Below are positions 35,437-43,930 of a stretch of DNA of 64,000 nucleotides, one piece after another (position 1 is the first letter of the stretch; every line of letters starts with the position of its first letter). Position numbers and translations under genes: made by a program. The DNA is taken from assembly GCF_900104845.1 (NCBI RefSeq), contig NZ_FNSR01000001.1, positions 1,984,001 to 2,048,000 of the forward strand, written 5' to 3'. Origin of the DNA: Paraburkholderia caballeronis (GTDB taxonomy: Bacteria; Pseudomonadota; Gammaproteobacteria; Burkholderiales; Burkholderiaceae). The notes under the pieces are model-generated. The model did no database searches and had not been told where the DNA came from. It was given only the letters and a program-made list of their open reading frames with translations.

Positions 35437-36396
35437 TCACGCGCAGACCGCGTGCAGCGCATCGTTCCAGTCGTACACGAAGCGGTCGATGTGGAAACGT
35501 TCCAGCGCGGTGCGCCGCGCGGCGTCGCCGAGCCGGCGCGCTTCGGTCGGGTCGTCGATCAGCACGCGCATCGCGTCGACGAGGCGGTCGAGCCGCGTAT
35601 CGACGATGCCGTTGTCGCCGTTACGGATCACGCTCGCGAGTTCCGTGGTGGCGAGGCCGACGATCGGCATGCCGATCGTCATCGCCTCGACGATCGCGAG
35701 GCCGAGGCTCGTCCAGCGGATCGGGTTGAAGAAGAACCGGTAGCGTGCGGTGAACGCCGCGAGCGCGAGGTTCGAAATCTCGCCGATGCCGCCGGCGCTT
35801 TGCGCGTCCATCCCGACCAGATCGAGCGGCACACGCTCGCGCAGGTCAGCGAACACGTCCGCGCCGAGCCGCCGCCCGCGTTCGCGCAGGTGGTTGACGA
35901 CGACGATCCCGCGCGGCACGTCGCCGGCATAACGGACGCCGTCGGGCACGACGACGCCGTGTTCGATCACGCGGGTCGGCGTCGCGCCGCTGTCCCACAT
36001 CAACTGGTTGAAGTGCGTGACGTGCACGAGCAGCGTGTCGCGGTCGTCCACCCAGTGGCGCTGCGCGAACGGCGCTTCCTGTGGGGGATCGTGCTCGATG
36101 TACACGCGCGGCAGCCGGCGCTGCGCGTCGCTGAGCAGCGTGTGACGATCCGCGTCCCAGTGGCTGCGATGCTGATAGACGATCGCGTCGAACTCGCGCG
36201 ACGCGATCTCCGACGCATCGACCTCGTGCACGTTCGCCCCCCACGGCAGCACGCCGGCGCGGCCCGCGTAACCGGGCGGCCGGCCCGGTTTCGCGACGAC
36301 GTAGAAGTCGTGCGGCGCCTGCGTCAGGTAGTACAGGTAGTTGCCGTGCACGTGCCAGGTGAGCACGCGCAGCGGGCGGGCGTCGCGCATCAGCAT
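35437..36396 (-). CDS. GT4-type glycosyltransferase
   Basis: A 319-residue GT-B protein. The N-terminal half is RVLTWHVHGNYLYYLTQAPH, typical of short surface-glycan transferases. The C-terminal donor site is FFNPIRWTSLGLAIVEAMTIGMPIVGLATTE, with the conserved E-x7-E-like Glu in LAIVEAM. It has no membrane segment. ATG 36396 follows CACGGAGGAAACC and overlaps the end of the previous gene by 7 bp. The donor sugar is not deducible. Confidence 0.85.
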   Translation of the reverse strand: MLMRDARPLRVLTWHVHGNYLYYLTQAPHDFYVVAKPGRPPGYAGRAGVLPWGANVHEVDASEIASREFDAIVYQHRSHWDADRHTLLSDAQRRLPRVYIEHDPPQEAPFAQRHWVDDRDTLLVHVTHFNQLMWDSGATPTRVIEHGVVVPDGVRYAGDVPRGIVVVNHLRERGRRLGADVFADLRERVPLDLVGMDAQSAGGIGEISNLALAAFTARYRFFFNPIRWTSLGLAIVEAMTIGMPIVGLATTELASVIRNGDNGIVDTRLDRLVDAMRVLIDDPTEARRLGDAARRTALERFHIDRFVYDWNDALHAVCA

Positions 36397-37532
36397 CGCG
36401 GGTTTCCTCCGTGGGATCGGGGTTCGTCGCGTCGGGCACGGGAAAGCGCCGTGAACGCGGGCATGGCCGCGCGTTCGAGTTGCGCGCGCGCTGCGTCGAT
36501 CACGTGCGCGACGCCGACGTTCAGCGCGCACGGATGCCCGTACGGGCAGTCGCGGAACATGCATGGCCGGCACGCGGGCCAGTCCGCCAGCACGCGGTGG
36601 CGGTCGTGGTCGAGCGGCGCCCAGCGGCGCGTGTCGCTGCCGGACGCGACCACGACGCTGCGCGTATGCATCGCGGCGGCGACGTGCGACAGGCCGGTGT
36701 CGTTGCAGACGACCAGCCGCGCATGCGATACGAGCGCCGCGAGTCCCCCGAGCGACGTTTCGCCGGCGAGGTGGCGCGCGGGCTGCGTCATCTCGCCGAT
36801 CACGCCCGCGGTCAGTTCGATCTCGCCGGCCGTGCCGGTCACCGCGATCTGCCAGCCTTCGAGCGCGAGTTCGTCCGCGACCGCCGCGAAGCGTTCGGCG
36901 GGCCAGCGCCGCGACGGCAACTGCGCGCCCGGATGCACGAGCACCAGCCGCTCTGGATGCAGCCCGTGACGCGCGACGAGCCGCGCGTAGTCGTCGAGGT
37001 CCGCGCCGGTCAGCGGGAACGACAGCGCCGCGTCGCGCGCGTCGATGCCCATCGCGGTCAGCAGCGCGTTGTAGCGCTCGGGCTCGGGCAGGTCGTCCGG
37101 CCACGCGATGAAACAGCCTTCCGGCGGCGTTTCGTCCGGCTGCGAAAAACCCGCGAGCGCACGCGCGCCGAATCGCGCGACGAGTCCGTTCGCGATGCCG
37201 CCGCTGCCGTGCAACTGGATCGCGAGATCGAAACGCCGCGCGCGCATCGCGTCGATGAACGCGGGCAGGCCCGATTCGTCCTCGGGCTGCTCGGGGAAAC
37301 CGCGCGCGCCAGGAAAGACTTCGAACGCGTCGATCAGCGTCGCGTAACGCGCCGCGAACGCACGCGCCCACGGCAGCCCGATCAGCGTGACGTGCGCAGC
37401 CGGCAGCGCGGCGCGCAGCGCGCGCAACGCGGGGATGCAGCACAGCAGGTCGCCGAGTTGCAGCGCGCGAAAGATCGCGATGCGGCGCGGCGCAACGGTG
37501 TCGATGAAGGTCGTCATCGCAGGCGCGCTCAT
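36390..37532 (-). CDS. GT9 (heptosyltransferase-like) glycosyltransferase
   Basis: A 380-residue GT9 family protein. The N-terminal motif is RIAIFRALQLGDLLCCIPALRALRAALP. The donor domain has LVHPGAQLPSRRWPAERFA and VVCNDTGLSHVAAAMHTRSV. The C-terminus includes a Cys cluster (CRPCMFRDCPYGHPC) common in the family. GT9 enzymes add heptose or related sugars in the cytoplasm. ATG 37532 overlaps the previous stop (ATGA). It is one of two GT9 genes in the operon, so a heptose-like residue in the glycan is plausible. Confidence 0.9.
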   Translation of the reverse strand: MSAPAMTTFIDTVAPRRIAIFRALQLGDLLCCIPALRALRAALPAAHVTLIGLPWARAFAARYATLIDAFEVFPGARGFPEQPEDESGLPAFIDAMRARRFDLAIQLHGSGGIANGLVARFGARALAGFSQPDETPPEGCFIAWPDDLPEPERYNALLTAMGIDARDAALSFPLTGADLDDYARLVARHGLHPERLVLVHPGAQLPSRRWPAERFAAVADELALEGWQIAVTGTAGEIELTAGVIGEMTQPARHLAGETSLGGLAALVSHARLVVCNDTGLSHVAAAMHTRSVVVASGSDTRRWAPLDHDRHRVLADWPACRPCMFRDCPYGHPCALNVGVAHVIDAARAQLERAAMPAFTALSRARRDEPRSHGGNPRC

Positions 37533-38602
37533 AAGAACCACACGCGATAACGGACGGCTCCGTTGAGCCGCCAGAAGATCGACAGAAACGGAATCCATAG
37601 GGACGTCCACGCCATTTCCGCGACGTGCGCGACGCTTCTGCGCGTGCCGCGCAGCCGTCGCACGCAAAAACCCGCGGTCAGCACGAGCCACACGGCGAGC
37701 GCGCCGAGCGCGACGTCGACGCGGTCGAACAGCAGCGCGACGAGACCCCACAGCGCCGCGCACAGGATCGCGTAATAGAGCAGCGGCGGCCCGGACGAGA
37801 TCCGCTGCCGGTACAGTTGCGGATGCTTGCGAAACAGCAGCGCGTCATAGCGGCTCTTTTTCTGCTGCGCGAGACTCACGCCCCAGCGCGCGGGCCGCAC
37901 CGGATGCACGACGAGCGCATCGTCGGCGCGCACGACTTCGGCCCCGGCGCGCAGCAGCGTGAACTGAAGGTCCGAGTCCTCGCGCCACGCGGCGGTGAAG
38001 CGTTCGTCGAAACCGCCGGTCTGCACGAGCAGCGTGCGGCGCACGAACGCGTTCGCGGTCGCGAATTCCGCATGCGCAAGGCCGCTCGCATCGAGTTCGT
38101 AGTCGGTCGGTTGTTCGTCGAGCGGCACGACGATCCGGCCCGCCGCCGCGTCCGCGCGGTCGAGCGCGGCGACGCCCGCGCGCAGCCAGTCGGCCGCCGG
38201 CTGGGTGTCGTCGTCGGTGAACGCGATCAGCGGCGCGCGCGCCGCGCGCCAGCCGGCATTCCGCGCGCCGGCCGGCCCCTGGGTCGCGGTCACCGCGACG
38301 TAGCGGAGCGCGACACCGCGCGGCCGATGCTCGGCCGCGAACGCGTCCACGGTCGCGCGCGTCGCATCGTCCGGGCCGTCGTCGCAGACGACGATCTCGT
38401 AGCGCGACGGCTCGAAGTCCTGCCGGACGAGCGCGTCGAGACAGGTGCGCAGCAGGTCGGGCCGCCGCCACGTCGGCACCACGACCGACACGTCCAGATG
38501 CGCGAGCAGCGCGCCCGGATAACCGTCGTTCACCGGCTCGCTCGCGCCGATCGTGCGCGGCTCGCGCGCTTCGACGTCGGCGGGTCGCACGGCGGGCCTC
38601 AT
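37529..38602 (-). CDS. GT2 glycosyltransferase with C-terminal membrane segments
   Basis: A 357-residue protein. A GT-A domain (VSVVVPTWRRPDLLRTCLDAL; AFTDDDTQPAADW metal site; GFDERFTAAWREDSDLQFTL acceptor or catalytic motif) is followed by two to three hydrophobic segments (LLYYAILCAALWGLVALLF; ALGALAVWLVLTAGF). It is therefore anchored at the inner membrane. It overlaps both neighbours by ATGA, inside a tightly coupled stretch of the operon. Confidence 0.9.
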   Translation of the reverse strand: MRPAVRPADVEAREPRTIGASEPVNDGYPGALLAHLDVSVVVPTWRRPDLLRTCLDALVRQDFEPSRYEIVVCDDGPDDATRATVDAFAAEHRPRGVALRYVAVTATQGPAGARNAGWRAARAPLIAFTDDDTQPAADWLRAGVAALDRADAAAGRIVVPLDEQPTDYELDASGLAHAEFATANAFVRRTLLVQTGGFDERFTAAWREDSDLQFTLLRAGAEVVRADDALVVHPVRPARWGVSLAQQKKSRYDALLFRKHPQLYRQRISSGPPLLYYAILCAALWGLVALLFDRVDVALGALAVWLVLTAGFCVRRLRGTRRSVAHVAEMAWTSLWIPFLSIFWRLNGAVRYRVWFL

Positions 38603-40353
38603 GCCGTTGCGTGCGGCTTGCGCACGAGAAACGGGCCGATCACGAGCGCGTCGAGCGGCGAAGTCCAGAACGATTCGAGCGCGTCGCGCGGCGAATTCAC
38701 CATCGGCTCGCCGCGCGTGTTGAACGACGTGTTCACCAGCACCGGCACGCCGGTGCGCGCATGGAACGCGGCAATCAGGTCGTAATACAGCGGATGCTGC
38801 GCGCGGTTCACGGTCTGCACGCGCGCGGTGCCGTCCACGTGGCGCACGGCCGGAATCCGCGCGGCCTTGTCGGGCTGCACGTCGAACACGAACAGCATGA
38901 ACGGCGCGCGGCCCCCGTCGACGAACCAGTCGGCCGCATGCTCTTCGAGCACGACCGGCGCGACCGGGCGGAAGTCCTCGCGGTCCTTGATCTCGTTGAG
39001 CTTCGCCTGCATGCCCGGATCGACTGGCGACGCGAGGATCGAACGTGCGCCGAGCGCGCGCGGGCCGAATTCGGTGCGCCCCTGGTACCAGCCGATCACG
39101 TGGCCGTCCGCGAGCAGCCCGGCGGTCTGGTTCGCGATGTCGGCGAGCCGCGTGTACGGCGTCTTCGACCACTTCAGGAACGCTTCGATTTCCTCGTCGC
39201 CGTACTCGGGGCCGAGGTACGCGTGATCCATCGTCCAGTGCCGCGCCGGCTTGCGGTCCGGCGCGGCGTCGGCGCGCTGCCGGTAATCGATCCACAGCGC
39301 CGCGCCGAGCGCGGTGCCGGCGTCGCCGGCCGCGGGCTGCACCCACACGTCGTCGAACGGCCCGTGATCGCGGATGAACGAGTTCATCACGCAGTTCAGC
39401 GCGACGCCGCCGGCCATGCACAGCTTGTCGAGGCCGGTGCGCTGGTGCAGCCAGTGCGCGAGTTCGAGCACCGTCTCTTCGAGCACGCGTTGCAGCGAAC
39501 ACGCGATGTCGAAGTGCCGCTGTTCCAGCGGGCCGCCGCGTTCGCGCGGAGGACCGAAGCGCGCGATCAGTTGCGGCTCCGCGACCGTGTAATGGCCGTT
39601 GCCGCGGTAGCGGACGATCTCGCGGAACGCGTCCGCATAAAGCGGTTTCCCGTACGACGCGAGCGCCATCACCTTGTACTCGTCCGACGAGTGCAGAAAA
39701 CCGAGCCAGTCGGTCACCTGTTCGTACAGCAGCCCGAGCGAATGCGGCAGCTCCACCTGGGTGAGCCGTTTATAGTCGCCGTTCGCGAACCGGCCGAGGC
39801 TCGTCGTCACGCCTTCGCCGCGGCCGTCCATCGTCAGCACTGCCGCTGCGTCGAACGGGCTCGCGAGAAACGCGCTCGCCTCGTGCGCGAGATGGTGCTC
39901 GACGAAGTGCCATTCGAAGCCGCGCTCGCGATCCACTCCCGCGAAGCGCTTGCGCAGATGATGCGGCGCGCCGTCGAGCAGTTGCGCTTTCGCGTTCACC
40001 ACATAGGTGAGAAACAGCGGGTCCCACGGCGAGCCGTTCGGCTGCGCCTTCGCGCGCGCCGGATCGAACGGTAGCGAGACCGTCGCCGGCGGCTTGCCGG
40101 ACGGCATGCCGGGGAACAGCGACGGGTCGTACGAGTACGCGACGTGATCGACGTCCGCGAGCGTGATGCCGGCGGCCTTCAGGCAGTAGTCGATCGCGTC
40201 GAACGGCAGTTGCCACGCGGAAAACGGCACCGGCCGCTTCGCGTGCTTCACGTGCGTGAAGCGTTCGTCCTCGGCGGCCGCGAGCACGACGCCGTCGCGC
40301 ATCAGCGCGGCCGCGCTGTCGTGATAGACCGCATTGATTCCGAGCGTGTACAT
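38599..40353 (-). CDS. NodU/CmcH family O-carbamoyltransferase
   Basis: A 584-residue protein. The N-terminal Kae1/YgjD-like domain begins YTLGINAVYHDSAAALMRDG and includes the metal/ATP motif VEHHLAHEASAFLASPF (HxxxH). The YrdC-like C-terminus has QGRTEFGPRALGARSIL and VLVNTSFNTRGEP. These enzymes transfer carbamoyl from carbamoyl phosphate, through carbamoyl-adenylate, to a sugar hydroxyl. In this operon the acceptor should be the surface glycan. The start could also be 40365 or 40371; ATG 40353 fits the family N-terminus. Confidence 0.93.
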   Translation of the reverse strand: MYTLGINAVYHDSAAALMRDGVVLAAAEDERFTHVKHAKRPVPFSAWQLPFDAIDYCLKAAGITLADVDHVAYSYDPSLFPGMPSGKPPATVSLPFDPARAKAQPNGSPWDPLFLTYVVNAKAQLLDGAPHHLRKRFAGVDRERGFEWHFVEHHLAHEASAFLASPFDAAAVLTMDGRGEGVTTSLGRFANGDYKRLTQVELPHSLGLLYEQVTDWLGFLHSSDEYKVMALASYGKPLYADAFREIVRYRGNGHYTVAEPQLIARFGPPRERGGPLEQRHFDIACSLQRVLEETVLELAHWLHQRTGLDKLCMAGGVALNCVMNSFIRDHGPFDDVWVQPAAGDAGTALGAALWIDYRQRADAAPDRKPARHWTMDHAYLGPEYGDEEIEAFLKWSKTPYTRLADIANQTAGLLADGHVIGWYQGRTEFGPRALGARSILASPVDPGMQAKLNEIKDREDFRPVAPVVLEEHAADWFVDGGRAPFMLFVFDVQPDKAARIPAVRHVDGTARVQTVNRAQHPLYYDLIAAFHARTGVPVLVNTSFNTRGEPMVNSPRDALESFWTSPLDALVIGPFLVRKPHATA

Positions 40354-40419
40354 GGGCGTTCCCATCCTCATCGTGGTTGAGCGGCGCGGGGCGGCGTCGT
40401 CATGTGTCGTCGTGCGTGT

Positions 40420-41646
40420 TCAGGCCGGCCGTTCGTCCGCGGTCGTCGCGAGCGGCGGTTCGGGCTCATGATCCTCGCTGGGTTCGTCGTCGCGCGGCAG
40501 GCCCGGTTGCAGCAGATCGAGCGCGGCTTGCGCGACGGCTTCCGGCTCGATGCCGAGCAGGCACAGGTGATGACCGGCCGGGCATTCGCCGCGATAACAC
40601 CAGCGGCACGCGACGTCGCGATACAGCAGCCGGTGCGGCGTTTGCCATGGCGTGTGCTGCGGGTTCGTCAGCGCGTAGAGATCGACGACGGGCGTGCAAA
40701 GCGCCGCCGCGATATGGACCGGGCCGCTGTTGTTCGCGATCAGCAGCGCGGCGGATTCGATCAGCGCGACGAATTCGCCGAGCGCGAACGCACCGGCGAG
40801 ATCGATCACGGATGCGCGGGTGGCCGGCTGCACCGCGTCGAGCACGCCGCGCGTCAGCGCCGCTTCGCCGGCGCTGCCGGTCAGCAGCACGCGGCAGCCG
40901 CTCGCGCGGATCAGCGCATCGAGCGCGAGCGCGTAACGTTCCGGCGGATAACGGCGCGACGCAGCAGTCGCGCCCGGATGCAGCACGACGTAGCGTTCGC
41001 CGCGCGCGATGCCGAGCGTCGCGAGCCGCGCGCGCAACGCGTCGCGATCGGCGTCGTGCACCGCGATCCGCAAACGCGGATCGTCCGTTTCCGCGCCGAC
41101 TTCGCGCACCAGCGCGAGTTGCCGTTCCACCTCGTGACGCACGCCCGCATGCGGCTCCGGCTCGACGACCCAATGCGTGAGCAGCGCATATGGATTCTCG
41201 CGGCAATGCGCGAGCCGGCGCGGAATGCCGGCCTCGTAGCACAGCGTCGCGGCGGGCAGCGGGTTCTGGCTGTACACGGTGAAGATCGCGGCCGCGTCGA
41301 AGCGCGCATCGCGCAGACGTTCGACCAGCGCCGCATGATCGCGCGGGGTTCCGCGCGGCGCTGGGTTCACCCACGGCGCGTCGTATTCGATCAGGTCGTC
41401 CACGTCGGCGAGAAACGGCGCTACGGCCGCGCCGGCCGGCGACGTGAGCAGCGTGAGGTTACGGCCCGGCGCGGATGCGCGCAGCGCGCGCAACGCGGGC
41501 GTCGTCATCAGCACGTCGCCGAGATGATCGACGCGGATGCACAGAATCCGCTTCACGTCCGCGCCCCACGGCTCGGACAGCGGAGTCGCGCGGCGCGTGC
41601 TGGCGTGGGCGACGGCCGGCGCGATCGCGAACGGCGTCGTGTTCAT
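40420..41646 (-). CDS. GT9 (heptosyltransferase-like) glycosyltransferase
   Basis: A 408-residue GT9 protein. It has the motif RILCIRVDHLGDVLMTTPALRALRASAP (near residue 33, after a 30-residue extension), the donor site YVVLHPGATAASRRYPPERYA and LLIANNSGPVHIAAALCTPVVDL. A Cys pair (CRWCYRGECPAGHH) lies near the end. This is the classic heptosyltransferase fold. Its ATG overlaps the end of the HAD phosphatase gene (ATGA). Together with that enzyme it argues for heptose in the glycan. Confidence 0.92.
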   Translation of the reverse strand: MNTTPFAIAPAVAHASTRRATPLSEPWGADVKRILCIRVDHLGDVLMTTPALRALRASAPGRNLTLLTSPAGAAVAPFLADVDDLIEYDAPWVNPAPRGTPRDHAALVERLRDARFDAAAIFTVYSQNPLPAATLCYEAGIPRRLAHCRENPYALLTHWVVEPEPHAGVRHEVERQLALVREVGAETDDPRLRIAVHDADRDALRARLATLGIARGERYVVLHPGATAASRRYPPERYALALDALIRASGCRVLLTGSAGEAALTRGVLDAVQPATRASVIDLAGAFALGEFVALIESAALLIANNSGPVHIAAALCTPVVDLYALTNPQHTPWQTPHRLLYRDVACRWCYRGECPAGHHLCLLGIEPEAVAQAALDLLQPGLPRDDEPSEDHEPEPPLATTADERPA

Positions 41647-42290
41647 CGCGGGACCGCACGGGTCTGCGCGAACGGCCGGCCCGACGCGCGCGGATGCTCG
41701 TAGTCGAACGTGTCCGCGATCATCTGCGCCGCGTCGCGCAGGTTAGTGACGATCGCATACGGCACGCGTTCGGGCGCGGACTGCCATTCGGTCTCGTTGC
41801 CGCAATCCGCGAGGATCGTGCGGCAACCCGCGCGCTGGCCGGCTTCGACGTCGTCGAGAATGTCTCCCACCATCCAGCTCGACGCGAGTTCGACGCCGTG
41901 CTCGTGCGCGGCGCGCAGCAGCAGACCGGGCGCGGGCTTGCGGCAATCGCATGCGCGCGCATACGGATGCACGCTGCCGTGCGGATGATGCGGGCACGCA
42001 TAGAAGCCGGACAGCGTCGCGCCGCACGACGCGAACATCGCGTGCAGTTCGGCTTCGACGCGTTCGAGCGCGTCGTGCGGAAAGCGGCCGAGCGCGACGC
42101 CGCTCTGGTTGCTGACGACGAAGAGGCGCAGCGGATAACGCGCGAGCAGCGCGAGCGCGTCGGCCGCGCCGCGCGCGAAGCGCATTTGTGCGGGATCGAC
42201 GTTGTACGGCACGTCGTCGAGCAGCGTGCCGTCCTTGTCGAAGAACACCGCGGGCCGCGACGGCGCGAGAGAGGGCAACGAATCGAACAT
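41643..42290 (-). CDS. HAD-IIIA phosphatase, heptose-1,7-bisphosphate 7-phosphatase-like (GmhB-like)
   Basis: A 215-residue HAD enzyme. Motif I is VFFDKDGTLLDD (the second residue of the pair is Lys-Asp, with the nucleophile Asp in FDKDGT). Motif II is VVSNQSGVALG. The zinc-binding loop CPHHPHG...CDCRKP is the GmhB hallmark. Motif IV is MVGDILDDVEAG. It probably supplies the heptose 1-phosphate precursor for ADP- or GDP-heptose. A chromosomal core-LPS gmhB probably exists elsewhere, so this could be a glycan-specific copy. Confidence 0.9.
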   Translation of the reverse strand: MFDSLPSLAPSRPAVFFDKDGTLLDDVPYNVDPAQMRFARGAADALALLARYPLRLFVVSNQSGVALGRFPHDALERVEAELHAMFASCGATLSGFYACPHHPHGSVHPYARACDCRKPAPGLLLRAAHEHGVELASSWMVGDILDDVEAGQRAGCRTILADCGNETEWQSAPERVPYAIVTNLRDAAQMIADTFDYEHPRASGRPFAQTRAVPR

Positions 42291-42309
42291 GGTGGCGGGC
42301 GCTCCGTGG

Positions 42310-43602
42310 TCAGCCGAACGCGCGCAGCGTCGCGCCGCCCGCCGCCGCGACGCGCGGCTCGCGGTCCGGGTCCGCGCGCGGCGGCGCGAGTTGCAGGTAG
42401 ACGTCCTCCAGTTCGCGCGCGATGCCGCGCCACGTGAAGTGCGCGTTCGCGCGTGCGCGGCCCGCTTCGCCCATCTGTTGCGCGCGCGCCGGATCGCGGC
42501 TCAGGTGTTCGAGGCGCTGCGCGAGCGCGTCCGGGTCGCGCGGCGGCACCAGAAAACCGGTCTCGCCGTGGCGCACCGTATGGCGAATCCCGCCGACGTC
42601 CGAGCCGATCACCGGCGTCGCGCACGCCATGGCCTCGACCGGCGTGATGCCGAACGGCTCGTACCACGGCGTCGTCACGAACACGTCGGCCGCGCTGTAG
42701 TAGTAGCGCAGCAGTGCGCGGTCGCGGCGGCCGACGAACGTCACCTGGTCGTCGATCCCGCCGCGATGCGCGACGCCGCGCAGCCGCGCGATCTCCGGCG
42801 TCGCGATCTCGTTCGGCGTTTCCGCGTCGCCGCCGACCACGTACAGCTGCGCGCGCGTGCCATAACGACGGCGCAGCGCGCCGATGCCGGCCACCACGTT
42901 GTCGATGCCCTTGCGCGGCACGAGGCGGCCCAGTTGCAGCACGATGAACGCGTCGCGCGGCCAGCCGAGCGCGTCGCGCGCATCGTGGCGCGCGACCGGA
43001 TGGAACTCGCCGGGATCGAACCCGCATGCGACGAGCGAGATCCGCGCCGGGTCCGCGCGATACAGCTCGACCAGATCGCTTTCATCGGCCGGGCATTCGG
43101 CGATCACGCGATCCGCGCGGCGCACGAGTTCGTCCTCAATTGCGAAACGCTCGTCCGGAAAGCCGTCGTCCGCGCCCTGGTGCAGCCGGCGCACGCGGCC
43201 GAGCGCATGGAACGTCATCACGAGCGGCACCTTCAGCGTGTCCTTCACCTTCAGCGCGGCGAGGCCCGACATGAAGAAGTTCGCGTGGATCACGTCGTAC
43301 GGGCGGCGCTCCTTGCGGCAGAAGCCGACCAGAAACTCCGCGAACGCGGGCATGTACGGCAGCAGCCGTTCCTTCGGCAACTGCATCGGCGGACCGGCGG
43401 GGACGTGGATCACGCGCACGCCGTCCATGTCCGAGACCAGCGGCAGCAGCGCACGGTCGCGCCGCGTGAACACGTCCACCTGATGCCCGGCGCGCAGCAA
43501 CTGGCGCGCGACGTGAGCGACGTACACGTTCTGTCCGCCGGTATCGACGCCGCCCGCGACGGCGAGCGGCGACGCATGTTCACTGACGAGGGCGATCTTC
43601 AT
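42310..43602 (-). CDS. GT4 glycosyltransferase (sucrose-phosphate-synthase/MshA-like)
   Basis: A 430-residue GT-B enzyme. It begins KIALVSEHASPLAVAGGVDTGGQNVYVAHVAR (given here as the start KIALVSEHASPLA and the loop GGVDTGGQNVYV), the acceptor-domain signature of this subgroup. The donor domain has LGRLVPRKGIDNVV and the Glu motif YEPFGITPVEAMACATPVIGS. It is the first gene of the eight-gene glycan operon. ATG 43602 follows AAGGAAATCCGCA. A strong sigma-54-like promoter lies 69 bp upstream. Confidence 0.9.
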   Translation of the reverse strand: MKIALVSEHASPLAVAGGVDTGGQNVYVAHVARQLLRAGHQVDVFTRRDRALLPLVSDMDGVRVIHVPAGPPMQLPKERLLPYMPAFAEFLVGFCRKERRPYDVIHANFFMSGLAALKVKDTLKVPLVMTFHALGRVRRLHQGADDGFPDERFAIEDELVRRADRVIAECPADESDLVELYRADPARISLVACGFDPGEFHPVARHDARDALGWPRDAFIVLQLGRLVPRKGIDNVVAGIGALRRRYGTRAQLYVVGGDAETPNEIATPEIARLRGVAHRGGIDDQVTFVGRRDRALLRYYYSAADVFVTTPWYEPFGITPVEAMACATPVIGSDVGGIRHTVRHGETGFLVPPRDPDALAQRLEHLSRDPARAQQMGEAGRARANAHFTWRGIARELEDVYLQLAPPRADPDREPRVAAAGGATLRAFG

Positions 43603-43670
43603 TGCGGATTTCCTTCACGAGAGGCGCTAAAGAGGGATGGCGTCCGGTGACGACACGTGCGAAGCGTTCA

Positions 43671-43684
43671 GCAGTTGGTGTGCC
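43671..43684 (-). promoter_or_regulatory. Candidate sigma-54 promoter of the glycan operon
   Basis: GGCACACCAACTGC, preceded by T (TGGCACA): consensus -24 element, CTGC at -12. It lies 69 bp upstream of the first glycosyltransferase gene. Confidence 0.72.
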
Positions 43685-43801
43685 ACCCCCCGCGAAGCCG
43701 CGCGCGGCGCGGTGATGCGGGGTTTGGCGAAGGTCGGGATGACTGCCGGATGCGGATCGCGTGCGCGGCAGAGGCCAGCCGCCGCTGTGGCATTCCCTGT
43801 T

Positions 43802-43820
43802 TTTACATGGCGCTTGTAAA
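43802..43820. promoter_or_regulatory. Palindrome TTTACA-N7-TGTAAA (candidate operator)
   Basis: A perfect 6-bp inverted repeat with a 7-bp spacer, AT-rich in a GC-rich intergenic region between divergent units. It could bind a dimeric activator or repressor; no specific regulator is deduced. Confidence 0.5.
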
Positions 43821-43879
43821 TACGCGGGACGTGGGCCGCTTTTCGTGAACACGCCCGACGATTAGCGCGGTCGCGACCG

Positions 43880-43893
43880 GGCGCGCGCCTTGC
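43880..43893 (+). promoter_or_regulatory. Weak candidate sigma-54 promoter of the ABC fusion gene
   Basis: GGCGCGCGCCTTGC: spacing and TTGC fit, but the GC-rich context makes a chance match likely. It lies 38 bp upstream of the start codon. Confidence 0.35.
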
Positions 43894-43930
43894 CTGCGAC
43901 GTCGAGCGCCAGACCTCGGGGGACGCGCCG

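Larger units (their letters stand above)
43603..43930. other. Divergent regulatory region between the glycan operon and the ABC fusion gene
   Basis: About 330 bp with no gene. It holds the minus-strand sigma-54-like site (43671-43684), a TTTACA/TGTAAA palindrome (43802-43820) and a weaker plus-strand sigma-54-like site (43880-43893). Confidence 0.6.
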
